From: UBA1731 sp963653155
GTDB taxonomy: Bacteria; Verrucomicrobiota; Kiritimatiellia; RFP12; UBA1067
Direction: 5' to 3'
Assembly: GCA_963653155.1 (NCBI GenBank)
Contig: CAVJWR010000001.1
Span: forward strand, 56,771 to 120,770
Length of the DNA: 64,000 nt
The notes below the pieces were generated by a model. It saw only the letters and a program-made list of their open reading frames with translations. It was not told the DNA's origin and searched no databases. A program made the translations under genes and the position numbers. How positions within the stretch are numbered: the first letter of the stretch is position 1; each line of letters begins with the position of its first letter. Of this stretch, positions 41,840-50,010 are shown piece by piece.

Positions 41840-41845
41840 CACCCA

Positions 41846-42367
41846 TCACCGCGAATTACGGATCGAAGGATCCTTATTGACCTTCAATCCCTCAATCATT
41901 GGCTTGGCCCAGGGCAAATCCTTGTAGTCCGCACCAGCTGGCGAATCTGCGTCAACCGCAGATATTATTCTATTCTCAGAATCGTACTCGATGAAGTACA
42001 CATAGGTCTTGAAATCCGAATTCAGCATCTCATAAGGCGTTCCAACGACTTCCCAAATGCAGTAGCTCAACGCATCCAATGCGCCATGGATACAATATCG
42101 TGCAGTCTTTTCACCGATAGACACTCCATCAATGAATTGGATTTGCTCTGTATAGTTCCCCTGCTTGGAAATGCCAATGGCAACAGGAAAGCCGTAATGG
42201 TGATCAACGAACTCCCTGTCAACATATGGCACCAACCGATCCGGAGGGCGCGCAATGGGCAGTTTGCTTGCCATCACTATGGCACAGCCAGACGACACCG
42301 CCGCCACCGTCATCAGCAGAGCAGGCAACACACGTCGGGCAACACAAGCCTGAAACGAACTGCCCAC
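41846..42367 (-). CDS. Hypothetical lipoprotein
   Basis: 173 aa from a GTG at 42367 with GGAG upstream. Signal peptide ends in V-S-S-G-C-A. The mature part has no recognised domain (Y-V-D-R-E-F-V-D-H-H-Y-G-F-P-V-A-I-G-I). It starts just after the surface-repeat gene and runs with the other lipoprotein genes, so shared regulation is inferred. Confidence 0.5.
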   Translation of the reverse strand: MGSSFQACVARRVLPALLMTVAAVSSGCAIVMASKLPIARPPDRLVPYVDREFVDHHYGFPVAIGISKQGNYTEQIQFIDGVSIGEKTARYCIHGALDALSYCIWEVVGTPYEMLNSDFKTYVYFIEYDSENRIISAVDADSPAGADYKDLPWAKPMIEGLKVNKDPSIRNSR

Positions 42368-42369
42368 TC

Positions 42370-42711
42370 TCAGAAGCTCCAGTTAATGACAGGCAGGAAT
42401 GGAATGTCATCGCCTGAAATGACGTTGATGAATCCGATCTGAATCCCGTAGGCACGGTCGGCGACGTTGACGCATCCAATCTGGAGACCTGAGAACTCAT
42501 GCACATCGTTCCATATCCCGATCTGCAGCCCCTTAACGTTCCAGTCGCCCCACGGCAATCCGACAGGACCCGCAATCGTAAGCGCAAACGGTGTCCAGTC
42601 CGACATCGCGCCCTCGCGCGGAAGCCCCTTTTCGTGGACAAGCGTCGCCTCCTTCGCAAATGCACCAGTGGCCAATATCGCCACCACAAGCATAGCCATC
42701 AATTTCTTCAT
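42370..42711 (-). CDS. LA_2272-type surface repeat protein
   Basis: 113 aa. Signal peptide (M-K-K-L-M-A-M-L-V-V-A-I-L-A-T-G-A-F-A), then three beta-repeat units of G-L/I-Q-I-G-x-x-N (G-L-Q-I-G-I-W-N, G-L-Q-I-G-C-V-N, G-I-Q-I-G-F-I-N), ending P-V-I-N-W-S-F. This repeat style is known from spirochaete, Fusobacterium and Bacteroides surface proteins. The terminal Phe suggests outer-membrane insertion. First gene of the leftward envelope operon; AGGAATG precedes ATG. Confidence 0.75.
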   Translation of the reverse strand: MKKLMAMLVVAILATGAFAKEATLVHEKGLPREGAMSDWTPFALTIAGPVGLPWGDWNVKGLQIGIWNDVHEFSGLQIGCVNVADRAYGIQIGFINVISGDDIPFLPVINWSF

Positions 42712-42773
42712 GTTTTACATTCCTACTTCAACGTGATTGGACAAAGTATATCTCAAACAAAGCGAAAATCATG

Positions 42774-43274
42774 TCAATGCCTCTTGGCCGTCAACTCTGG
42801 CACAACAACCTTGAATACGCATGTGGCCGCGACCACAGAATCTGGTATGACGGAAACGGACGTATCCGTAAATCTGGCGCAAATAACGCCGAGGCCATGC
42901 CGCTTGTCGTCCATGCCTGACACAAACTCTACAGTTCCCTCTCCGGCGACGCTTTCATACGTCATGGTCATGTATGTCTGCCCTGCCGCATTGACCCGTT
43001 CCCGAAACTCGCCCTCTCGTTCCGCGAAGAACCACACATTGCGATTGGCCTTCAGCGCATCGATCTTACGCCCCTCACTAGCGCAGTGGAACCAAAGGAC
43101 ATAGCTTCCCGCCGGATCGCGCTCCCAGCCAAAGTTGAGCGTTACGCCATATGGCTTGCCGCCATGCAGCATCGAAAGATGCCCGCAAGTGATGCGACCA
43201 AGGATCGCCTTCTTTTCGGCATCATCCACGACCTCCCTGTCCCGTCTTCTCATGGGCGGCATCCCTTCACCCAT
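42774..43274 (-). CDS. NimA-like flavin-binding (pyridoxamine-phosphate oxidase family) protein
   Basis: 166 aa. R-R-R-D-R-E-V-V-D-D-A-E-K-K-A-I-L, G-H-L-S-M-L-H-G-G-K-P-Y-G-V-T-L-N-F-G matches the split-barrel FMN proteins that include nitroimidazole-resistance NimA. These reduce small molecules or bind FMN/heme. ATG 43274 (AGGTAGGG) or ATG 43253 (AAGGG at 9 nt, where family members usually begin) could be the start. It follows the ferredoxin-nitroreductase gene by 4 bp. Confidence 0.8.
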   Translation of the reverse strand: MGEGMPPMRRRDREVVDDAEKKAILGRITCGHLSMLHGGKPYGVTLNFGWERDPAGSYVLWFHCASEGRKIDALKANRNVWFFAEREGEFRERVNAAGQTYMTMTYESVAGEGTVEFVSGMDDKRHGLGVICARFTDTSVSVIPDSVVAATCVFKVVVPELTAKRH

Positions 43275-43278
43275 TTCC

Positions 43279-44106
43279 CTACCTGTACACGATGTTTGCG
43301 TAGCCTTCACGCTGCACCCCACGGGCATAGCGAACGGCAGCCTTACCGAAGAGCATTGCGTAGAACGGACTCGTGCGCCTGATGCCGATGGTATTCTCCA
43401 GTATCTCCGGGACTTCCCTCTGCACAAGCGACAGGAAGCCGCACCAGCAAGTGGCGATTCCGTTCGCGTTCGCAAGGAGTTCAAAATTCGAACAGGCGAT
43501 TGTCGCATCCTCACGCGGCGTAGTCACGCTTGGGGCAGACTCATCCGAAGACACTATCAGCATCCCCGGAGCGCCACGGAAAAACACGTCTTCCCCGCCC
43601 TTGCGCAGTTTTATCGCCGCTATCGCAAGCCATCGCGGCAACAGCTTCGTGCCATCGCGATGCCGCTCTATCACATGTATGAAGTCCTTGCGGAACCGAT
43701 CCATCGACTCGCGGTCAGGCATGCACGTGAACGTAAGTGCACGGGCATTGCACCCGGTGGGCGTATTGCCCAAAACCTTGAGTACGCGGTCAAGCGTACT
43801 ACGGTCAACGTCTTCCGCCCTAAAGTTCCTCACGGATCGGCGCGTCACCATCCAATTCGCCACGGTTTCCGCGTTCGGCAACGCCAGCCCTTTCGTCGGC
43901 ACCGAATCTTCGGGACGCTTCCCGTCAAGCGTCACCGCGCCTACCGGACATATCGCCAGACAGTGCTGGCAACGCATGCACCGCTCCGGCGCCGTAAGCC
44001 TCGGCAAGCCGTCATCCCCGGAGCGCAAAGCACGAAACGAGCAGTCGCGCACGCATGCGCCACACTTGACGCACTTGGAACCATCGACCTCAAACAAGTT
44101 AGCCAT
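43279..44106 (-). CDS. Ferredoxin - nitroreductase fusion
   Basis: 275 aa. Residues 1-60 carry two [4Fe-4S] motifs: C-V-K-C-G-A-C-V-R-D-C and C-M-R-C-Q-H-C-L-A-I-C-P. Residues about 80-275 are an FMN nitroreductase domain (R-R-S-V-R-N-F-R-A-E-D-V, F-E-L-L-A-N-A-N-G-I-A-T-C-W-C). Such fusions in anaerobes take electrons from ferredoxin to reduce unknown small substrates. It lies between the NimA-like gene and the indolepyruvate oxidoreductase subunit. No strong ribosome site is visible. Confidence 0.88.
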   Translation of the reverse strand: MANLFEVDGSKCVKCGACVRDCSFRALRSGDDGLPRLTAPERCMRCQHCLAICPVGAVTLDGKRPEDSVPTKGLALPNAETVANWMVTRRSVRNFRAEDVDRSTLDRVLKVLGNTPTGCNARALTFTCMPDRESMDRFRKDFIHVIERHRDGTKLLPRWLAIAAIKLRKGGEDVFFRGAPGMLIVSSDESAPSVTTPREDATIACSNFELLANANGIATCWCGFLSLVQREVPEILENTIGIRRTSPFYAMLFGKAAVRYARGVQREGYANIVYR

Positions 44107-44122
44107 ACGTCAAGCAAGAATG

Positions 44123-44719
44123 TCACGATCCCGCATTCACGGCTTCGCGCCCAAGCGCAAAAGCCCGCTCATTTATCTCAAGGAGCTTTGCCTTCGGTCC
44201 CGTAAACGTCTCGGCCATCGCCTTGAGCCAAAGCTCCTCTGCGAAAGGAGTGAGGGCCGACACCGCACCGGCAAGCACCATATTGGCGGTGCGCTCGTTG
44301 CCCACCTTGGCCGCTATGCCGGGAGCATCGACGAATACGGCATTCGGCAACGCCGCCTTGAGGGATCCCGAAAGGTCCTGAAGTTCAGGCTGTTGCCCGG
44401 AAGATACCGTGACAGGGGTCAGGTATACGTCGTTGACGACAGCGCGACCGCCCTTCTTGAGCTGCGGCGCACAGCGAAGGGCCTCAAGCCTGTCAAACGC
44501 GACAAGCAGATCGCTCTCCCCATTGGGGATTATCGGAGAGAACACCTTCTCCCCGAAGCGGACGCTCGAAGCGACAGAGCCGCCCCGCTGCGCCATGCCG
44601 TGAATCTCGGACTTCTTTACGTCAAGCCCGGCAAGGGCCGCCACACGACCAAGCAGATTGGCGGTCAACAGGATGCCCTGTCCGCCAACGCCAACCAAAG
44701 AAACGTTGAATGTATCCAT
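44123..44719 (-). CDS. iorB: Indolepyruvate ferredoxin oxidoreductase beta subunit
   Basis: 198 aa. The 2-oxoacid:acceptor oxidoreductase gamma-type fold: V-G-V-G-G-Q-G-I-L-L (9-18) and S-E-I-H-G-M-A-Q-R-G-G-S-V. IorB works with the larger IorA (thiamine and FeS) to oxidise aryl pyruvates from aromatic amino acid breakdown. No iorA is in the window, so this subunit is an orphan here; a distant iorA or another partner is needed. Gap to the nitroreductase is 16 bp. Confidence 0.85.
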   Translation of the reverse strand: MDTFNVSLVGVGGQGILLTANLLGRVAALAGLDVKKSEIHGMAQRGGSVASSVRFGEKVFSPIIPNGESDLLVAFDRLEALRCAPQLKKGGRAVVNDVYLTPVTVSSGQQPELQDLSGSLKAALPNAVFVDAPGIAAKVGNERTANMVLAGAVSALTPFAEELWLKAMAETFTGPKAKLLEINERAFALGREAVNAGS

Positions 44720-44750
44720 AATTCCTAACCTGCCAGCGTATTCGGGCGCA

Positions 44751-44978
44751 TCAATCCGCAGCCCGCTCCACGGTCAACTCTGGATCAAGCTCCTTGAGCT
44801 TGGCTTCGATGCCCTGCTTCAGGGTCATCATTGCATATGGGCAGCTACCGCAATGTCCGGTGAGCTTCAGCGTCACCACCTTGCCATCCATCTTCACAAA
44901 CTCCAGATCGCCGCCATCCTGCTGCAGCATCGGACGGAGCGCATCGAGCATCGCCTTCACCTGTTCTTCAAGTGTCAT
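44751..44978 (-). CDS. NifU-like iron-sulfur scaffold domain protein
   Basis: 75 aa. Stand-alone NifU C-terminal domain: L-R-P-M-L-Q-Q-D-G-G-D-L-E, L-K-L-T-G-H-C-G-S-C-P-Y-A with the cluster-binding CxxC. Delivers FeS clusters. ATG 44978 has AAAGGAG at 7 nt; a start at 44996 would put the ribosome site inside the gene. It starts 1 bp after the DUF975 stop. Confidence 0.9.
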   Translation of the reverse strand: MTLEEQVKAMLDALRPMLQQDGGDLEFVKMDGKVVTLKLTGHCGSCPYAMMTLKQGIEAKLKELDPELTVERAAD

Positions 44979-44979
44979 T

Positions 44980-45801
44980 TCATTCTCCTTTAACATGTAA
45001 ATCCTTCAAATCCCTGTCTTCAAATACGCCTGCATAGTCGGTCATTTCTCCAGAACCGGCCTTTTCGGCGCACTTGTCGTCACAATCCAGCAGATTCTCG
45101 TAGAATGAAGCCTTTGCGGCATCAATGTACGGTACGATGAACAACGGCAGGATGTTGCCGCACACAGGTATCCACGATACGACCATCATCAGCAGAACCC
45201 AGCCAAGCAGACTGAGGTTCAGGACAAAAAACCGCCACCTGTTGCCCCTCATCAGGCGGCACGACTCTGCGATGCATCGATTGGCGCCCCAATCCGGATG
45301 ATCCACCGCAACAAATTCCGCCATGGCATAAGAAAGGCCCTTCACCACGCCGGGAATGAAGAACAGCAATGACCACAGCGTAAGGTAGGTCATCTTCACC
45401 ATTTCAAGCCATCCCATCTTCCAGCCGTGGCCCCACCCCGAAAAGGCATGGCCAACCGTAAGCCCCCGACGCATGGTGGCAATCGCCATGGCCGCCTGCC
45501 CCCAGACAACAAAACCTATGGGATATATCACCAAAAGCGAGAATATCAGCACAGAGCCAATTAGCGGCAACATCACCCCCGGATCAAGGAAAAGCCCAAT
45601 TTCCGGCTGGCCACCCGGCTGAAGGAACGGCATGATGCCAGATGCGGCGACACCGATGGACAAAAGCCCCACCAACGGGACAATCGTAAATGAAGCCACA
45701 AGCGCCAGCAGGAAGTACGCTGCGGCATAGCGAAGATACTGCCCGGCAAAAAGCGCTTCCCGTGCCTTTGACTTGATTTCACTGCATCCACTAACTGACA
45801 T
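44980..45801 (-). CDS. DUF975 integral membrane protein
   Basis: 273 aa, about five to six membrane helices. DUF975 features: I-K-S-K-A-R-E-A-L, and the final core A-M-A-E-F-V-A-V-D-H-P-D-W-G-A-N-R-C-I-A-E-S-C-R-L-M-R-G-N split as A-E-S-C-R-L-M-R-G-N-R. Function of the family is unknown. ATG 45801 is 9 nt after TATAAT, so a very short leader is likely; the upstream in-frame ATG would contain the -10 box. Followed directly by the NifU-like gene. Confidence 0.85.
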   Translation of the reverse strand: MSVSGCSEIKSKAREALFAGQYLRYAAAYFLLALVASFTIVPLVGLLSIGVAASGIMPFLQPGGQPEIGLFLDPGVMLPLIGSVLIFSLLVIYPIGFVVWGQAAMAIATMRRGLTVGHAFSGWGHGWKMGWLEMVKMTYLTLWSLLFFIPGVVKGLSYAMAEFVAVDHPDWGANRCIAESCRLMRGNRWRFFVLNLSLLGWVLLMMVVSWIPVCGNILPLFIVPYIDAAKASFYENLLDCDDKCAEKAGSGEMTDYAGVFEDRDLKDLHVKGE

Positions 45802-45810
45802 AATGGCCGT

Positions 45811-45816
45811 ATTATA
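45811..45816 (-). promoter_or_regulatory. -10 box of the DUF975-NifU operon
   Basis: TATAAT on the minus strand, 9 nt before ATG 45801, implying a 2-3-nt leader. Confidence 0.55.
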
Positions 45817-45879
45817 CCACAACCCCAGTCCGACAGGGCGATTTCACACGTTGGGTGAACAGTTGAGAGAAGGAGGAAA

Positions 45880-46150
45880 TCATTTACGATTTATGATTTA
45901 CGATTTGCGATTGCATTTGGAAATTGAGGCATTTTCTTATTTGCGGCACAAATGGTAGGGCGGTTTCGATGAAATCGCCCTACCAAGCCCGTACGCTTGT
46001 GATGGTGCAACCGCCCTCCCAAGAAATGGCAAAATCCCAAAATCCACAAATGCAATCATAAGTGGATAGTTGGCAGTTGGTAGTTGGCCGCCCTCTCAAC
46101 TTCTCAACCTCTCAACTTCTCAACCTCATCACGCAATCGTAAATCTAAAG
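45880..46150. repeat. Composite intergenic repeat, partly inverse of 4300-4385
   Basis: No gene. Holds TTTACGATT iterations ending in GCGATTGCATTTGG (the reverse complement of CCAAATGCAATCG in the 4310 element). The palindrome GGTAGGGCGGTTTC-GAT-GAAATCGCCCTACC is at about 45956-45986, followed by AACCGCCCTCCC, ATCCACAAATGCAATCATAA, GTTGGCAGTTGGTAG and TCAACTTCTCAACC iterations. Same building blocks as at 4125 and 7303. Confidence 0.65.
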
Positions 46151-46154
46151 AGCA

Positions 46155-47507
46155 TCATGCATGCACTGGAGAGGATTCCCGGTCGTGCACCTGGCTCCTA
46201 TAGAGCGACCAGCCATTGTTGAGCCAGAACGCTATGCCGCAAACCCACATCGTAGGGAGGAGAAGTTCATGGTTGCCGGATATCTCCGCAACCATCACTA
46301 TTGCCGTGAGCGGACACCTCACCGCCGCCGCGACAAAACCCGCCATCCCGACAAGCGCGAACGCTGCCGGATGTATGCCCATGCTGCTCGGCAGAACCAT
46401 CTCAAACGCAATGCCAACCGCCGCGCCGAGCGACCCGCCACAGACAAGCGCAGGGGCAAACACGCCGCCGGATCCGCCAGATCCGACTGTACACGCCGTC
46501 GCGACGACCTTAAGGAAGAAGAAAAGCAGGAATCCGTGCAGAGGCCAGTGGCGCGTGACCGTCTCGGAAAGCACAGCGGAATCCGGCGTGGAGAACAGGT
46601 GCGAGATCACGTTGTACCCCGGTCCCATGATGTCTGGGAGAATGAACCCGATTGCACCGGTCGCAAGTCCTCCAATCGCGACCTTCAGCCACGACGGCAT
46701 ATCCATGCGTGTGAAAAACGCCTCCGTCCCCCTGAAGAAACTGATGTAGAAGCGCGCACCAAGCGTCACCACCAAGGCAAGCGCAATGTACGGAAACAGT
46801 CGCATCCCATTCTCGAATGAGTAGCTTGGCATCTCAAAAAGCGGTCGCCAGCCAAGGAAACAGGCGAAAACCGTATAGGATACCGCGCTTGCGACAAAGG
46901 ACGGAAGTATCACATCGTACTCTATGTCGCTGGACGAATAGAATATCTCGGCCGCAAAAAGCGCCCCAGCAAGCGGGGCGCGGAAGAGAGCCCCTATTCC
47001 AGCGGCAAGTCCAGCCGCCATCAGGATGCGCCGGGCGCGTCCATCCAGGTGCAACATTGCCGACAGGAACGACCCGCAGGCGGCCCCGATGAGCGTGATG
47101 GGGCCCTCATAGCCCGCAGACCCGCCACTCGCGACGGTCAGCACGGACGCAACGGATTTGACGGGCACGACCGCTGGAGGTATCACGCCATCGCTGTGAT
47201 GGTACGCATACACCGCCGAATCCGTCCCACGCGCATGGCGCAGCGACGCGAACCGCTTGATGAGCAGGGAGCCCGCGACGGCTCCGGCGGCAGGGAGGAA
47301 AAACAGCGCCCAGCGATGCGATCCCGCAAGACGATCCACGCCAAAGAAGGCATCACCGAACTCTATCATGCGCTCAAACGCGACAGTCAGCAATCCAACG
47401 ATCGCGCCAAGCAACGCCGCCCTTCCGAAATACCGCCCCGTCCGGATCGTCATCCCGTTGCCAGAAAGGAAGAACTTCCAGGAGCTTATGGAGAGCCTTC
47501 GGAACAT
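46155..47507 (-). CDS. ClC-family chloride channel/transporter
   Basis: 450 aa, about ten membrane helices. Pore motifs: A-S-G-G-S-A-G-Y-E-G-P (gating Glu in the G-x-E-G-P motif), G-S-G-G-S-G-G-V-F-A-P, and A-A-V-R-C-P-L-T-A-I. Exchanges or conducts chloride, possibly with protons; acid-stress or anion homeostasis. ATG 47507 directly follows the argH stop (1 bp apart) without a good ribosome site; ATG 47453 is an alternative. No C-terminal CBS domains. Confidence 0.88.
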   Translation of the reverse strand: MFRRLSISSWKFFLSGNGMTIRTGRYFGRAALLGAIVGLLTVAFERMIEFGDAFFGVDRLAGSHRWALFFLPAAGAVAGSLLIKRFASLRHARGTDSAVYAYHHSDGVIPPAVVPVKSVASVLTVASGGSAGYEGPITLIGAACGSFLSAMLHLDGRARRILMAAGLAAGIGALFRAPLAGALFAAEIFYSSSDIEYDVILPSFVASAVSYTVFACFLGWRPLFEMPSYSFENGMRLFPYIALALVVTLGARFYISFFRGTEAFFTRMDMPSWLKVAIGGLATGAIGFILPDIMGPGYNVISHLFSTPDSAVLSETVTRHWPLHGFLLFFFLKVVATACTVGSGGSGGVFAPALVCGGSLGAAVGIAFEMVLPSSMGIHPAAFALVGMAGFVAAAVRCPLTAIVMVAEISGNHELLLPTMWVCGIAFWLNNGWSLYRSQVHDRESSPVHA

Positions 47508-47509
47508 GT

Positions 47510-48880
47510 TCAGCCAAGCAGAGCCGATATCTTCGCGTCAAATGTGCGTCTGCGCTTCGCGACGTCACGCTTCAGCGATGAGACGCGCTGCGCGTACATG
47601 CGCCAGTCAAGGCCGTTTGTCGCGCCGAGATGGCGCTTCGCGAGCACCGCGCTGTCGGCATCTTCCGTCTCAAGCCGTTCAAGGTGGTCGCGCACGTCAT
47701 GGTACGCCTCTCTCCACGGAACGCCCGCCGCGACCTGCCGAAGTGCGGCATCCGTCGCAAACACGCCAGGGATGAACCCTGCACGAAGCTTCCCTTCATC
47801 AACGGAAACGCCATCGACGACCTTCGCGAGGATGCGAAGTGTGGTCCTTGCGATCGAAATCCCCTTCATGTAAAGCCCCTTGGAATCCTGCAAGTCACGG
47901 TTGTACCCTCCGGGCATCGCATGGAGCTGCGTCAGGGCGGCAGTCTGGAGTCCTACGACAATCGCGGCCTTGGAGCGCACAAGCTCAAGCACGTCCGGAT
48001 TGTACTTCTGCGGCATGATCGAAGAGCCCGTGCAGTATTCGCGAGGCAACCTGAAGTACGCGAACTCAGGCATCGAAAATATGATTAGATCCTCCGCCAA
48101 GCGCGAGAGCACCACCATCAGTTGCGCCAGGGCGGAAAGAAGCGCGGCCTCATCCTCGCCACGCGCCATTGAGGCGCCGAACACATTGTGCAGGGGACGG
48201 GCAAATCCGAGAAGCCCGCTCGTAAGATTGCGGTCGAGAGGGAGCGGCACCCCGTATCCGGCGGCGCTGCCGAGCGGGCACAGATCGTTGATGCCGTATG
48301 CCGCCTCAAGGTTCACCACCTGGTCAAGCACCATCTCCGCGTGCCCGCTTGCCCACACGCCGACCGAACTCGGCATGGCGGGCTGCAGATGCGTACGCCC
48401 GACAAGCGGCAGGAGCGAATGCCGTTTGCCAAATGCCAAAAGCGACGATGCGAGCGCCGCCACCTCGCCTTCGGTCGCAAGCAGCTGATCCTTGATGTGG
48501 AGGCGCACATCGACCGCCACCTGATCGTTGCGGCTGCGTCCGGTATGTATCTTCTTGCCGAGATCCCCAAGCGTCTCTGTGAGCCTGCGCTCCACAGCCA
48601 TGTGGACATCCTGATCGGACTCGCGTATCTCAAACTTGCCCGTGCGGAACTCGTCCACGACGGTCGCCAGCTCGCGACGCACCTTCGCAGCCTCTGCCGG
48701 GGTCACGATCGGCGGAGTCCCCTTGGGGAGCTTCATGCGCGAAAGCATGGTCACGTGTGCGGCGGTGCCTGCGGCATCCCATTTCACGAGTTCCCTGTCA
48801 AGCACTGGGTCTTCGCCCACGGTATAATCCAGAATGTCGGGATCAACGTTCCCCGTTATGGTCTTTTCGACGTTTTTCAT
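47510..48880 (-). CDS. argH: Argininosuccinate lyase
   Basis: 456 aa. Splits argininosuccinate into arginine and fumarate. Signature G-S-S-I-M-P-Q-K-Y-N-P-D with the catalytic Ser; also H-T-G-R-S-R-N-D-Q-V and T-H-L-Q-P-A-M-P. ATG 48880 has GGAG at 7 nt and a sensible N-terminus (M-K-N-V-E-K-T). It overlaps the preceding gene by 38 bp. Other arg genes are not in the window. Confidence 0.93.
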   Translation of the reverse strand: MKNVEKTITGNVDPDILDYTVGEDPVLDRELVKWDAAGTAAHVTMLSRMKLPKGTPPIVTPAEAAKVRRELATVVDEFRTGKFEIRESDQDVHMAVERRLTETLGDLGKKIHTGRSRNDQVAVDVRLHIKDQLLATEGEVAALASSLLAFGKRHSLLPLVGRTHLQPAMPSSVGVWASGHAEMVLDQVVNLEAAYGINDLCPLGSAAGYGVPLPLDRNLTSGLLGFARPLHNVFGASMARGEDEAALLSALAQLMVVLSRLAEDLIIFSMPEFAYFRLPREYCTGSSIMPQKYNPDVLELVRSKAAIVVGLQTAALTQLHAMPGGYNRDLQDSKGLYMKGISIARTTLRILAKVVDGVSVDEGKLRAGFIPGVFATDAALRQVAAGVPWREAYHDVRDHLERLETEDADSAVLAKRHLGATNGLDWRMYAQRVSSLKRDVAKRRRTFDAKISALLG

Positions 48881-49976
48881 ATATGCGCTCCAATCTTCCA
48901 TCTGCATCGTTAAGAAGCCCAACAAGCTTTTTCTCGTCTTCACCGGCGGCAAGCGAAAGCAGGAACCTTATGTACGCCTTCGAGACATCCTGCATCTCGT
49001 CGCCACGCCCAAGGGAGTAGATCGGAAGCTCGCGCGTCTTGAGGAACGCCGCCGTGCGAAGCAGCAGGTTCGTGCCGTTCTCTGCTATGGCATCCCGGAA
49101 CGAACACGCAAAGCCATTCCCCGTCACCTTGATGCTGAACACCGGCGAATAGAGGAACAGTCGAGATGAGAAGAAATCAAGTTCCCACAGGCCACACATT
49201 CCCGGCTCAAGCACGGATCTGGCAAGGCGGGCAAGGCGTTCGTCCGAAGCGCGATCCTGCGCCATCGGCTCCGTTTCCCCAGTAAGGAGCTCCGCGAGGC
49301 GCTGCCCATCCCATTTCTCCTTCACGAGCTGCCCAAGAAGCTTCTTCTCCATTATCCATCCGGCTATGTACCCCGGAAGGGCGGCAGCCCTGCCCTTGCC
49401 AACGCGCATATCAGTGCACAATGCAGGGAAGAACGGCAGGCGGGCTTCGCTCCACAGGCGCAACACAAGCCTTTCGTCCTCACGCCGCGTCGCATCGTCC
49501 TCGCAGCGAATGATACCCTGCACCAGCCAATCAGGCAAATCCAAGCCCAGAAAGGACTTCGCTATCCCAAAGCGAAGCTCGTCAAGATCCGAATAGCCGG
49601 GACTCGGCAGGAATATCTTGAGCACCCTCGAACCGCTCTTCCTGGTCTCTTCCCGAACTATTACCCGCGTGTCGTTCGTGCGCCCGTCCATGGCATAGAT
49701 TATCAACCCAGGCTCTGCGACGCGCTCGCGCCTGATGTCGAACGCCTTGGACNNNNNNNNNNACAGGGAATCGATGGTTTTGCCGGCAAACGCAAGTATC
49801 GGCAATCGGAACCCCACCTCGTCCCGAGGATTGTCATTCGCCACGACTCGGATGAAACCGTCGGAACTCGCTGCGGATTTCGGGGCAACAGGGAAATCCG
49901 CGATGGCCGACACTGCGGCCAACGCGACTGGCATGATGGCCAGGACGAACTTGATTGGGGAAGCCTCTATAGCCAA
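48843..49976 (-). CDS. Secreted hypothetical protein (contains assembly gap)
   Basis: About 377 aa. A TTG at 49976 reads through a signal peptide (F-V-L-A-I-M-P-V-A-L-A-A-V-S-A). The rest has no recognised family; a P-D-W-L-V-Q-G-I segment and G-I-A-K-S-F-L-G resemble peptidase-MA-like proteins, but no HExxH is seen. A 10-N gap at 49753-49762 means residues are missing. TATAAT lies 11 nt before the TTG. The end overlaps argH. Confidence 0.5.
   Translation of the reverse strand: MAIEASPIKFVLAIMPVALAAVSAIADFPVAPKSAASSDGFIRVVANDNPRDEVGFRLPILAFAGKTIDSLXXXXSKAFDIRRERVAEPGLIIYAMDGRTNDTRVIVREETRKSGSRVLKIFLPSPGYSDLDELRFGIAKSFLGLDLPDWLVQGIIRCEDDATRREDERLVLRLWSEARLPFFPALCTDMRVGKGRAAALPGYIAGWIMEKKLLGQLVKEKWDGQRLAELLTGETEPMAQDRASDERLARLARSVLEPGMCGLWELDFFSSRLFLYSPVFSIKVTGNGFACSFRDAIAENGTNLLLRTAAFLKTRELPIYSLGRGDEMQDVSKAYIRFLLSLAAGEDEKKLVGLLNDADGRLERIYEKRRKDHNGER
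49753..49762. other. Assembly gap (10 N)
   Basis: Scaffold spacer of unknown true length inside the secreted hypothetical gene. Confidence 0.95.
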
Positions 49977-50010
49977 AACGAACGTTGATTATACCCAAAT
50001 GGACCGTAAA

